Assembly (NCBI GenBank): GCA_949752735.1 | Contig: OX457053.1 | Coordinates: 27,644,997 to 27,708,996, forward strand | DNA: 64,000 bases | Direction of reading: 5' to 3' | Source of the DNA: Lumbricus terrestris | Taxonomy: Eukaryota > Annelida > Clitellata > Crassiclitellata > Lumbricidae | Shown here: one piece after another, positions 9,536 through 21,900 of the stretch | Layout: every line of letters begins with the position of its first letter | Numbering within the stretch: position 1 is the first letter of the stretch | Notes under the pieces: generated by a model | Seen by the model: the letters and a program-made list of their open reading frames with translations, nothing else | What the model was told of the DNA's origin: nothing | Database searches by the model: none | Position numbers and translations under genes: made by a program

Positions 9536-11525
9536 CCTTGCAACAGCAGAAGTCATGAACGTCCGATGCATCGGGAACTGCAATAGTAGAACCAGCACAC
9601 AGTGATTCAACAGAAAAGCAATAAATTAAAGAATTTAGTGATTAAAAACACTGGCAAACAGAAGCAGCTTTTAGTTGAGGTGCCTTACACAAGTTACATT
9701 TCAAGTCTTCCATGTATCTTTCAAATATGCATTCAAAGAAATCTTCTATTTAACTGACGAAGCATGCATCTGAAGTAGATTGCTACTGCATAGGTGAATC
9801 TGGCAAAGGACCACGAGAATCGGACAAGCGTTAATTAATAGCTCGTCTACCATCATCCATGTTTGAAAAAATGTTTTTTCTATTCGTTGCTTGAGGGACG
9901 CTGTTTGGAATAATAATAATTTTGCGTTATCAGTACATGTTTTGTTCAATGTTTAAATGTACCATAGGCTTGTTTGAAGTTCCTTCAGTGTGTCTTGTAA
10001 TCAGACATTTGTGTTGTGACAACGACCAGTTGAGTTGCATGGATTCAGTAGTTGAAATTCAGTTACAATTTAGGCAAATGAAATTCTCTTTCGTTTCCAA
10101 GAGGAACTTCGCATTCTGCAATGCTAAGCGGCTGTTGTTGATTTGAAAAAATCATGTTATGCATAAACATAGACGGCATAGAAATTTGTGCAGGAGGTGC
10201 AAGAGCCAGCTAGACAAGCATTGTGAAGAGGGCATCAGGCATCTACGGGCACTGAGACTATTGACTGAGTACCGTAGGCGCATTTAAAGATTTGTGCAGG
10301 AGTGGCATAACATGCAAGTTACAACAAAAGGCCAAGATGTTCAGATGTAAATTTGGGAATGTGTAAACACCCAATCACGTCCCAATGTTCAGGTGTCCAT
10401 GTATATAGTACTGTGCCATGAAGAGTTTAAATTTCTATTACAGATGATGTTGTTTCTAGTGTGTTACCGTTTACTAGTTATGTGTTAACGTTCACTAATT
10501 ATGTGTTACCGTTTACTAGTTATGTGCAGATCACTTTTTCTCTGAATGGAATTAACATACGCTGACTGAAACACTTTGGTGAGGCTTTAACAGTTAATAA
10601 TGATTTTCTACTAAAAATGATTGGTAAACCAATTCAGCACATCCCTAAAGTGTTACAGAGATGTTAATAAATATACTAACCTAACATGCGGCCTTGTATT
10701 TATAATTATAATTTTGCATACAAAGCCGCATGTTTAGTCTACGTACATCACATCAACAGTATGATCATAATTATGATATAATGTGGGTCAAAACATGGAT
10801 TCCAAAATTTAATGAATCATTATAAAACTGTACGGACAATGTTTGATGTAGACTTCACAGTCAGAGCTGACAGAAGATTCCCAGAGAGCCTTTGATCCTT
10901 TATTTCATGCAGAATAGGAGCCCTTATGTTCCAGGACTAAATTAGGAGATTCAAATAGATCTATTAAATATGACTATGCTGTTAATGGTTTTATGCTATT
11001 TGGCTAATTATCTGTCGTTAGCCACTTGTGTAAGTTCTCTCATATTATAAGCAATCGGATAGCGCGTATAAATTCCATTGGATAATTACAAGTTACAGTG
11101 ACGAATTTAAAATCCGATGTTGCTTATAGACTGAAAATCCTACGTTGCTAATTTATTATTCGATTTATATTTGTTGTTGTTTAATGTTTTGCGATGATGC
11201 ATGACATGACGTAGAAGGCAAAATTAAGTGTGACGTAAACGAAATGTAAATTGCTAAATGTCTTACATCTATAAGTGTGTGTGTGTGTTTTTGTGTCTGT
11301 GCGACAGTGTAATCTGCAAGAATGTTGTTCAGAGACTTAATTGCTTTTGCTGAAGAAATATTTCAAATAGTGGATCTTTTAGAGGTGTTCAGTGTTGGTT
11401 GTTGGGATGCAATGGTTGCTCTAGTTGAAAATTAATCCTTTTTACAAGGATATCAAGGATATCAAGATTACACTTACGAAGGTTGTTGCTTAAGAGAATA
11501 GGCTTTTGCAGGCCACATTAAAGTC
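9536..11525 (+). other. 3' UTR and downstream non-coding sequence of the giant-exon gene
   Basis: AT-rich non-coding sequence follows the stop codon. AATAAA polyadenylation signals occur at 9620-9625 (85 bases after the stop) and 10666-10671. A short repeated segment containing atttgtgcagg occurs near 10180 and 10290. I see no gene in this stretch. Confidence 0.5.
9620..9625 (+). terminator. Candidate polyadenylation signal AATAAA
   Basis: First canonical AATAAA after the giant-exon stop codon, 85 bases downstream. A second candidate is at 10666-10671; which is used cannot be told from sequence. Confidence 0.5.
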
Positions 11526-11779
11526 CAGTGGCATAGCCAGGAATTTACGATGGGGGGGGGGGTGGTTTGGGGGTTTTATGGCCTAGCCGAATACCCTTTT
11601 TGACACCAACCAAACAGCATTACAGTAAATAAAAAGGGAATAAAGTAACAAAGGGAATAAAGTAAGAAAAACAATTGTTACAACAAGCAAATGTTTTGTT
11701 TTTTCTTATTTAAGTGGATAAATAACCTTATAAAAGCTTTTTTCCTAGGCCAACCCCCCCCCCCTTGTCTACGCAACTG
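11526..11779. mobile_element. hAT-type MITE, 254 bp
   Basis: Begins cagtggcatagccagg and ends with the imperfect inverted complement (ccttgtctacgcaactg). It is flanked by 8-bp direct repeats TTAAAGTC (11518-11525) and TTCAAGTC (11780-11787), 7 of 8 matching. An 8-bp duplication and a CAGTGGCGTAGCC-like TIR are typical of hAT elements. There is no coding capacity, and a G-run and C-run sit inside the termini. Confidence 0.75.
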
Positions 11780-11971
11780 TTCAAGTCCTTATTTTGGTTC
11801 TCAAGTCCAGGGCGTGTTTTTTACTGGGGAATATTTCAAAGATATCATTCACCCTGCATTTTCCAGCTTTTCTCCTCCTACCTCTGCACTTCGGACCAGC
11901 ATGGTCCATTTGTCCCGTGAAATAGAATTTCATTTGCCATAATTCATGGGCCTCATTTGCTACCATTCATT

Positions 11972-12270
11972 CAGCCTCATTCAAGGGCAGATCCAGGGGG
12001 GCAAATCCGGCCATGGCTCCCATTTAGAAATTTCTTTATTTTTGGCCAGCTATTCTGGCTCAGAAAGTTGACGTGAGCCCCCCATGAGTGAGTAGTTTTG
12101 TAGGCACCTCCCCACAACCCCACGAGGTCGGTACAGGGACTTAAGAACACTACGACTAAAAAAGTCATCAGATTTTAGGTGACCAAGCCGAAATTTTTCC
12201 CCTGCCCCAAGATCGAAAATTTTGGCCCTTCCCCTTTGAGAATTTCTGTATCTGGCCCGGTCTCATTTGC
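11972..12270. repeat. Possible degenerate MITE-like repeat
   Basis: The ends (gggcagatccagg and ctgtatctggccc) are imperfect inverted complements with G/C runs inside, as in the neighbouring hAT-type elements. I could not find convincing flanking duplications. Confidence 0.35.
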
Positions 12271-14829
12271 CACTATTAATTGGACCTCATTTGCCCCCAT
12301 TCATGCTGCCTCATTTGCAACATTCGCTTACTTTTGCTGATTACTGGTTTCTTTAAAAAAAATTACGAACTTCAGGTGTAGCTTATTAGAATTGATTTAA
12401 AATAACATTATTTTGATAGGTAGTCAACAGTAATTCACGACTGAGGAAGAATTTATCTTTTTTATGCTGATTATTGCAAAATTGGAGAATATAATTTACC
12501 TCAAAGCGACTTGGACGGTCACCATGGAAACCGGTCTATCTTCATTCTGGGCATATCAAATGACGAAATCTCTTTGGGAATGTGATACCTTATGCCTACA
12601 TCACAGGCTGACTTCTTAATTACCAGATGAACTATGCAATGAACAAATAATAATTTATTCGAAAGACAACTATGTCATTTAATCGCAGTTCGATACACAG
12701 AAAATCACATATTTTTGTCAGATACGGAAAAAATTGAAATAGTACAAGCCAGGATTTCTGGATAAGTTTAAAACAAACAACTGACATGGGCTTGCAGCAG
12801 AAAAACAATGACAGCAACTTAAATGCAAGTAATTCGGCATTTATAATGAAAGATAAGTCCTACGAGGACTGCAAAATCAAACTACTGGCAAATCAAAAGA
12901 AACCAATTATAATTTTAGTCAAATAGCAGCATTAGAAATATAAATATACCGTACTTGAAATACACTGTACTCGTTTCAAAGACAACTACAGCTACTTTAA
13001 TATAACTTCTTCCTGAGGGGTTTTATAAATTGCACACAAGTTTAATTTTTTCGATGCCAATTCAACATGAAAATCAGCTACAAAAGAAACCTCTCTACTG
13101 GGTACATATATAATTTCTTAAGTGCACCAAACTAAGGAGCCCAGCTTTCATTACATTGAGAAATTTAAGGCATAACTTTATAAACAGTCAAAAAAATCTC
13201 TGACTATAACTAGGGCTCCTTATAGGACCTTGCTAAAATATAAAAATGACCCGTCAATAATCCACAGAAATTTGCTGCTTATCAACCTGATTCATATTTT
13301 AAAAACAAAATACATAAAAAGTCCTATTCAAAAACTAACAGTTGATGCAATGTTCTGAGCTATTATCTAATACACAATTTTCCCCTCACCAATTTTACAC
13401 CAATTAAGCAGCCCATTGTACAGGTGTTAAATAAGTGTTCAGTGACTGCAGAAATCTCTGAGCAGTAAACCATGAAACAACATCTAGCAACAACACCCAG
13501 CCTGGCCAGACTACACTAACTGGCACAACTAAAAACTGCAAACATGATCTGTGTGAAAACTTTATATTAAAAAAAACTGACTTACCACTTAACAACTGAT
13601 GTTTACATATAATTAGCACACTGTAGGAACTAAAGATACACTGTTAAAAAAAAACATCAACAGAAGTTTGTCAAAATCTGCTTTCGTATCTAAATTGAGT
13701 AAAAAATATTATTTAATAGCCACAGTTTGGGCGTGCTTCTGGAGCAAATTCTCTGCCAGAATTTACATATAATTAGCACACTGTAAGAACTAAAGATAGT
13801 TAGCACACTGTTAAAAACACACCAACTGAAGTCTGTCAAAATCTGCTATATGTTTTTTTTAAATTTTCTTCTGAAGCAAATTCTCTGCCGTAATTCCTTG
13901 TCAACTAAAGGTCACTCGACGAGAAGAGCAGCTTAAAACCTGAGATCTAGTCACACAGCAACTTTAAAACTTATCTACACTTCCCTGAGGTTAGATCACC
14001 AACTAAAGTGAACTTACGAGCTGCTTCGTAAGGCACTCTTTTAACAGCATGGCTGTGTTACGGCGCCATATAAATTGTCAAAATTATCATTATTAAACAT
14101 GTCAACTGTCAACACTCCCTTCTTCGGCTTTTTCCATTCACGAAAAAGCTAAGTGACGGGCCCCATCTTATTTAAGAGCACTGCACTCAACCTGACGATA
14201 CCACCTGGGCAAGGAATAAATTCCAGTTGCCAGATATACCTCGGTAGACAGAAGTTAATTAAATATTAATATGTAATAAATCATAAAATTATAGTCAACA
14301 TTAGAAAAGCTACTTAAATACTGAAATACAAGGCAGACATAGCTGCTGAATTCCAACCAGAAAAGCTTTCTCTAAAGTACGATTTTTCCTCTTTTGTTCT
14401 TCCGTTACAGCATTTAATTACATGAATCAACTCGTGTCTACTTTAATATCAAAAACCGGGAGCAGCGAATTACATATCATAATGACTAAAGTAAAAGCTA
14501 AACCAAGGATATGGAAAACTTACGCAACAATCAAAACTATACATGCAACAAAACAAGCTTCTAAAACCTGTCGATATTGCATACTACAGAATTCTTTAAA
14601 CAATACATTATATTAGTACCGATCCGCATAAAAGCCAGCAATAGTGAGTGGTTTCAATTAATTATCAGTATCCCTTTGTGCACATGATTTAAAATGAAAG
14701 TCGTTGCAAATCCTGCAGGAATGTTTTACCAGTTAACACACTGGAAATAGTGCCAGCAAATACTATTTATTGCATGTACTGCAAAAGCACAATGGATAAT
14801 GTATCATACCAGCTAAAAATTAACAGAGC
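12271..14829. other. Intergenic sequence without a recognisable gene
   Basis: AT-rich sequence between convergent genes. Two short related segments containing acatataattagcacactg occur near 13600 and 13765. On the minus strand, AATAAA occurs at 14766-14771 and 12654-12659; these are candidate polyadenylation sites for the ABCG2-type gene. A segment near 14040-14095 matches a dispersed tail also found at 27970 and 63650. Confidence 0.4.
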
Positions 14830-15476
14830 GCCTCTTGCAGCATAGGCTGTTCAGAGGCGTTTTCAGCCCAGAAGCCCGATGAAAAGAGACATCCTGAGAG
14901 TGCGAGAGGATGCAGGGAAACATGAGCGCCCACACATAGGGGCAAGAGGGGGAACTTGCCCACCTGGAAAATTGAAACCTATTTTTCTCACTACTACTTT
15001 TGGGATTGATAACAAATTTCTTCGTATTAGAGAATAAAAAAACCTACTTTCAACTAATACTTTTCGATTTTTTAAACAGATTTCCTTGCAAAAAGAAACA
15101 ATTCATATTAGAAATGTTAAAAAGTGAAACTGAGAAATTTACATCAAGAAACCTATATGAAAAATACCCATGCATGTTCTTAACTCCCTGCTTTGAATTT
15201 TTTTACCTCTTGCTACAAATGTTTTAACCATGACCATTTGTGTTTTGCCCCCTCCTGCAAAAATTTCTGTGGGCGCCCATGCAGGGAAGAGCCCAGACAT
15301 GAGTTTAGCCCGTAGAAGTGGGGTAAGGCCACTCCGTGTGGAGGGACCTATCACAGCAAATGCTCGGCTCGGAGTCAAGGCACATCGAGCACAAGAGAAA
15401 AAGAGGTCAAGACGGTCGGTAGAGCGCAAGCGGCGAATGTGGCACTTAAGCAAACACTCAGTCACAGTATAACGCA
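14830..15476 (-). mobile_element. LINE 3'-end relic, interrupted by a hAT MITE
   Basis: Read on the minus strand, the part at 15290-15476 encodes a run with R-A-F-A-V-I-G-P and further residues, like the C-terminal region of the other LINE 3' ends in this window (pattern R-x-F-S-V-x-x-P-x-x-W-N-x-L). Its continuation, on the other side of the insertion at 14921-15281, carries the tail. It is non-functional and truncated. Confidence 0.5.
14921..15281. mobile_element. hAT-type MITE, 361 bp, nested in a LINE relic
   Basis: Terminal inverted repeats catgagcgcccaca and tgtgggcgcccatg are flanked by the 8-bp duplications CAGGGAAA (14913-14920) and CAGGGAAG (15282-15289), 7 of 8 matching. It has no coding capacity. 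Confidence 0.75.
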
Positions 15477-15822
15477 AAGCAGTAATAACATACTATTAAT
15501 TTAACACAACTTTTCCTAATTTAATGCGTAATTTATCCCAGCACGTCTCTTGCTAGACATCAAAATGCAACCTAGGCACGTCATGAAGAATTAAACAGGA
15601 GCGTCCACACTCTGCAAACATCTGACAATCGTAATTTTACAATGTATATTACAATGAAATTATATAATGCATAGTCATACATTTTCGGGATTCACTCTTT
15701 TCATGAAGTCCACTTCATGATGTCATTGAAAATCCGAAACATATACCGGCACACGATAACAAGACCAAATGGAAAGACTTCAGCACGATGCGCGATAAAA
15801 ACACCGATTATAAAGTCGCCAT

Positions 15823-15979
15823 CTACTTCAGCTTTGGAATGCGTCGAAGCTGGATGTAAGCGAGAAACATAATTCCGATGGTTATGAGTCCAAGCGCCAT
15901 TACGTTCTGCCAAAGATCCCAGGCCGTCTCGTGTTTGATGCCCTGCTTTTCTAAGTAGTTTATACCAGCATTCTCAATC
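15823..15979 (-). CDS. ABCG2: ABCG2-type gene, last coding exon 17 (TM6 and stop)
   Basis: A 157-nt exon after ttccag, ending TAG at 15825-15823. It contains Y-L-E-K-Q-G-I, W-D-L-W-Q-N, a hydrophobic segment ([14 protein letters not shown]) and a basic tail R-R-I-P-K-L-K. Confidence 0.93.
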
Positions 15980-18900
15980 CTGGAAGAAAAACAATGTCAG
16001 TTTATACTCTGAATATGAAACGAGTTGTCCTAAAATTCTGCTTCGTAGACTATATTTCTGCGCATAAAAACCGGAAAAGACAAAATAAGATTTGGCCATT
16101 TCAGAAAATTAATCAATTATTAATTAAATTGTTTTATAGAATTTGAATTCGTAAGGCATTTGATGGATGATAGTAATTTCACAATTGTTGCAATGCAAGA
16201 ATCTGTTGGCTCTGACTTCCAGCGCATGGTAGAATTTTGCATAGCATGTTATTAACCTTTACCACTCTGGACAAATTTAAACCGATTCAATCATTAACTG
16301 GAGTGGTAAAGGTTAAGATGACACCAGACCAGGGCTTTTTTAACGTGCAGTTCTACACAAAATTTGCAGCTGTAGCAGCAATTTTGTGCAGTGATAATCA
16401 TAAGAAAAAGGCAACTGTAGCCGGTGTACCAAGGAAGAACGACATGGAAAGAGCTAAGGGCTTGTACTGCTACCAATATATGGGAAGGCCAAATTTAATG
16501 TGGATGACTAAAAAGGGTCATCATATTTTTAAAAAAAACACACCAGATTAAAATAACTGGTTGTGCAGTTCTAAAAATGTCTTTTAAAAAGCCCTACACC
16601 AGCCACTATAGTTGTTGATTTATTTTGAAATCTACATAATATCAATATGTATCAATGGAAATAATCAGTTAAACCATCAACTGACAGATTTGCTCGGTGC
16701 ACCTATGTTAACCTGTTTTGCTTGGTTAGGGGTTTGGGGGTGGGGGTAGAACCAGCACTCTCAGAGTGACACCTCTTCATGAGGACAAGTATTTACTCCC
16801 CAAGAGAGGACAAGTATTTACTCCCCACGAGAGGACAAGTATTTACTCCCCAAGAGAAGACAAGTATTTACTCCCAACAGAGGACAAGTATTTACTCCCC
16901 AACAGAGGACAAGTATTTACTCCCCAACAGAGGACAAGTATTTATTTCCCAAGAGAGGACAAGTACTTACTCCCCAAGAGAGGACAAGTATTTACTCCCC
17001 AAAAGAGGACAAGTATTTACTCCCCAAGAGAGGACAAGTATTACTCCCCACCCAAGAGAGGACAAGTATTTACTCCCCAAGAGAGGACAAGTATTACTCC
17101 CCACCCAAGAGAGGACAAGTATTTACTCCCCAAGAGAGGACAAGTATTTACTCCCCAAGAGAGGACAAGTATTTACTCCCCAAGAGAGGACAAGTATTTA
17201 CTCCCCAAGAGAGGACAAGTATTTACTCCCCAAGACAGGACAAGTATTTACTCCCCAAGAGAGGACAAGTATTTACTCCCCAAGAGAGGACATTCTTTCA
17301 TGCTGCCTCACTGCTGTATAGCACAGCCAACAAAGGTCAGAGATAAATCACTTCACATTTTTTATGCTCACCGAGCATGAATGACGACGACACAAAGCTT
17401 CATTCAGTGGATAGTAGTCAGCAGGGATGTCACACTCAGCAGTTACTGGGCGCAGCTGGACATCCCTTCTGTGAACTATCGATTGAACGAGATGCATAGG
17501 GTTAATAAATGAGGCGAATCATTCCCAGCGTGTGTTCGTCACATTCGTAACACGCCTGTTTAGCTTCATGCCAACTCAAATAAGCTGATTTTGTATTACG
17601 TATTTATTTACTTATTTCTCTTTCTCAAAGGCACTCCTGACTACAGCACGGACACCGAATCGACGTTTCGTGGCAAAGCCGACGAGCAATTGTGAGTGAA
17701 TGACTTGCTCAAGGTCCCTACGCAACAGCTTGAGGTGGATTCGAACCTGGAGCCCTCCAGCTCCAAGGCAATGAACCCACCACTACACCAACGTGCCCCA
17801 CATATCTTCGTATCAAGTCAGATCAAGTGATATCGTGCTAGTAAACTGTCGGCAAATCATCAGAGCACTTACAGAATTTTGGTGTCGTTGACATAGCTGT
17901 AGACGTCAAGGTCTTTAAGTTCGTTTATCGACAGAACCTGAAATAAAGAAGCATTTGTCCAACACATGACACACGCATGGCAAAAGAAAACAACCAAAAA
18001 TAATTTTCATCTCATCTGCTTGTCCATCTACAGCAGTGGTTCCCAACCCGTGCCTGCGGGCCAAAAGTAGACCTGCCAGGCCTCAGAAAATGGCCCTCAT
18101 CTCTCTAAGAGTTAGCAAAAATATATGAAGACATCAACAATTTGGACAGGATAGAAAACATAATTATTATCTATTACAAATTATTTTATTTTGACTTCTA
18201 TAAATAACAACAAAATTCTATTTTGATTCAAATATAACAATGTTATATGCTTTAAGTTAATTAAATTTTAGTCTTGTGGCCCCTAATGTCTTTCAACTAA
18301 GAAAAAGTGGTACTCGTGTCCTCCAACTTAGAAAAAGTGGCCCTAAAGTCAAAAAAGGTTGGGAACCACTGATCTATGGCTTGGTTTTAGAGCACCGTCA
18401 GCCGACTTCGTGTGCAGTGCTCGTGAATACGCTGGTTCCCTGCGCTTGCCTTTCAAGTGGTGCTTTGGAATTGTGACTTGTGATTACAGTTACAAATAGA
18501 CAATGGAACGATAGAAGTTGCTAATCACAATTCACCAAGTGTAATGTGTTTCGTGCATTTCTGCTAATTCCTGTGCTTGTGTAATCAAAACACTTCAAAA
18601 TGAATATGCAGTTATATGAACCACTGAGAAGGACATCCCTTGTGCGGAGGTGAATGAAGAGGAACAGAGAGTGATATCTATACATGCATTGTATGTATAA
18701 TTGCGTATGAATGTATGTGTGTATGTATGTATGTATGTGTGTATGTATGTATGTATGTATGTATGTATGTATGTGTGACATGTGTGTGTGTGTAAGTATG
18801 TATGTACGTGTATGTATGTATGTATGTGTGTATGCATGCATGTATATCCCTCGAACTGCATGCACTGGGAGCGCTTCTGAAAGGTTTTTGCTGCGAGAAG

Positions 18901-21900
18901 CGCTTTATAAGTTGCCAGATACAATACAATACAATGTATAAAAATGTATGTATGCATGTATGATTGTATGTATTGCATACGCATAATTGCGTATGTATGC
19001 ATGTACTGTGCATGCATTTGGACATCTCTAAAGTATAAACAACACAAAAATTAAATTAAGTATGAACCATTTAAGTATTTACATACTTACTTCTTAAAAG
19101 ATTAAATACACATGAGGCTATTAATCCCCAAATTTGTTTTCATTTCACTGACGCATACAAAACGAACATTTTTTGGTACTTACGTTGAGACAGTATCGAA
19201 TGATACTCAGGTACTGCAGCCAGCTCAGCCAATCCGCCATTGTATTCAAGTTCACAAGCAGACCACCAAACACCTAAAAGTTTACGAATAGCAATTTAAT
19301 CATATGGTACATAAAAACCTAGCAGCCTCTTAGCAACACTTCAGAAGAATTTTATCTGCAGTTCCCCTGCAGGTCAACTCCAGAAAAATTCTTTCCCTCT
19401 TATTTCATCTACCGGGTACATACGCGAGTTTGAAAAGCTTTGCTTAACAAATTCATATACGTGCAGTCATTTAGTCCTGGGCATGACGTTAAACTGCATC
19501 CATCCTCCGCCACAGGGAACCAACAAAGTCCCTGTGCCGGTCCTAAGCCCGGACAAAAGGAGGAAGGTTTGCCAGATGGGTGGCGATACACTGGCAGTAA
19601 AAGACCAAGACGACTGAAATCCGCAAAAACCACGGCACAAGTGACATAGCGACCCAGATGCTTCAAGGTGTCATGATGTGGAGCTGACATGCACAGGCCG
19701 GTCAGGACAGACCAGTGGAGAGTGTCGGGGGAGAGAGCGTGGGACACATACGGGCATTGACCCAGGTTGTCCTTCGTGCCTCTCTCCCAATATTTTCTTC
19801 ATTCAGACAAGGTGGTCGAGCTGCTCCAAGATGTTAATGGTATGGAGCAGACCTGCTGACCGGACCGGTTGAAGCTGGGCAGCATGATGCGAGACAGACT
19901 CAGACAGAGAGTACAGAGGGTGGCGTCGGGACACCTACGGGTATTTAGCCCATGGATTTTGATGATGATGATGATGATGCAATCATTTATGATGTAGCAA
20001 ATTCAACACCAGCAGCTAGTTTGTTCTATGCTGTCCCGGTATAGTGGGGGTTTGCAGGCCAACTGGATAGGAACTGTCTCCAGTATGTAACAAGCAAGCT
20101 AACACATCACAGACGGTAGGTACTTTCCCAACGACTTTCCAACATTTTAGCAACTTTGCTTCAAGTTGATAACAGTTATTTATTCTGCAACCATAATGAA
20201 CCTGGGGCACTTACTGCCTGGGTTAATCCAACAAAAAAAGTCCCAACAATAGACCCTGCGACAATTGCGTGAACTGTCTACTCTGCAAATATATGACCTC
20301 ACAGTCACCCTTCACCAAAATCATCTACTCTATCTATCACCTATCAGGCTTTCCACTCACAATTAAACGCTCAAAGCCTTAAAGATACCCACACTGATTC
20401 GTCAACATTTCTTTACCCAAACACAATCCACCCTGGCAACTCCATCCTGTCTCTGGTTTCTACATGACAACGGGACTCGGATCTACCCTGGTATATCTGG
20501 ACAACTCCCCATATCAACGCAGCGCTTGCCAAAAAACTGGTCACCTGTTGCCTAGTTTAGAATGGCAGGCAGTCTACAAATTCAATGCTTCAATTGCAAT
20601 TCTACTCATTGTGTTCAAGAAGATTTTTGGATGCATGCCTATAATTGTATATTGTCTGATGCAATTTATTTATTTTTATTGATATCTCGCATTTGCTATA
20701 GCGCCCCTTCAAGCTACCTACTCAGAGGCGCTCCCGACAACAGTGCGGACACTGCATCGGAGTTTCATGCCGAAGCACACGAGCAAGTGCGAGTGAAGAA
20801 CTTGCTCAAGGTCCCTACGCGGCGGCTTGAGGTGGATTCGAACTTGAAACCCTCCGGTTCCAAGGCATCGAATCACCACTACACCAATGCGACCCACTGA
20901 GAATGAGCATGAGACAAAGACGAAGGCCACCTACCATCATGATGACGTAGCAGAGAGCGATGAGAAGGTTTGCGATTGCAAACACTCTCACGGACGCTCC
21001 GACGCAGAACCCGATTGCTGAGGCCGCCATCGTTGTCAGGAAGAGGCTCAGGTAGTAGATGAAGAACTTATCGACAAACACTTGCAACCCTAAAAATAAA
21101 GATTTAACATGTTTATTTATTATTATTATTAATTATTTAACATGTCCCAGGGGTCACTCCACTCTGTTCCTAAAGAACTAAAAACTGTTTTATTTAGCCG
21201 TAATTGGGCCGGGAGCGCTCCAGAGTAGCCTACCTTGAAGAGGCGCTATATAAATTTCTGAAAATAAATAAATAAATAAATGTTTATCTTGTTTATCATG
21301 ATTAGCCAGTCATTCACAGATTTCTTTTCGAGGCCTCAGAAAAGTTTACTACGTTTTGCTGCATCGCAGATTTTGGCCGAAAAGCAGAAAGAATTTACAA
21401 TAATTAGCATTAGTGTATTAAATTGATTATCTAGCTACAATATCATATTATTTTTATTTTTATTATTATTATTATAACCCATCATTTATTAAACGAAACA
21501 TGTTTTACAAGAAACAGCATGAAAGTTCTTTGTTCAGGAGTTAACAGCCCTCATCACAGAGCAACTGTGTGAATGTGCCTCGAAATGCCACTGCGCTAAA
21601 TCTTTGCGTACAAATTGAGAGGAGTTGGAAAAAGTGAGTGGTTACAAAATTAATTATTTTTAAAAAATTATTATTATTATCACTATTATCATCATTATTA
21701 TTATTATCACCATTATTATTATAATATGAAGCTTTACACACATTATATACACCTCCATAAGTAGTAAGTACATAAAAAAGTGCAGCCACTTAATTCAAAA
21801 ATAAGCCATACTTAGCAGTAATCTGAAAGGCAGTAATCTAGTATCACGCTTAGAAGCAATATTCTATCCAATTTCTAAATACATAAATTAATAAAACGTT

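Noticed and set aside
16766..17380. Two overlapping open frames of 180-204 codons
   Set aside because: Products of the 25-bp minisatellite in an intron; both frames are repeat translations without conserved sequence.
18521..19047. His/Thr/Tyr-rich open frames
   Set aside because: Microsatellite (GTAT)n translations.
20664..20896. tRNA genes at the box A/box B sequences
   Set aside because: These heads do not fold into a complete tRNA cloverleaf by eye and continue into a common SINE body and tail; the same holds for the other SINE copies.
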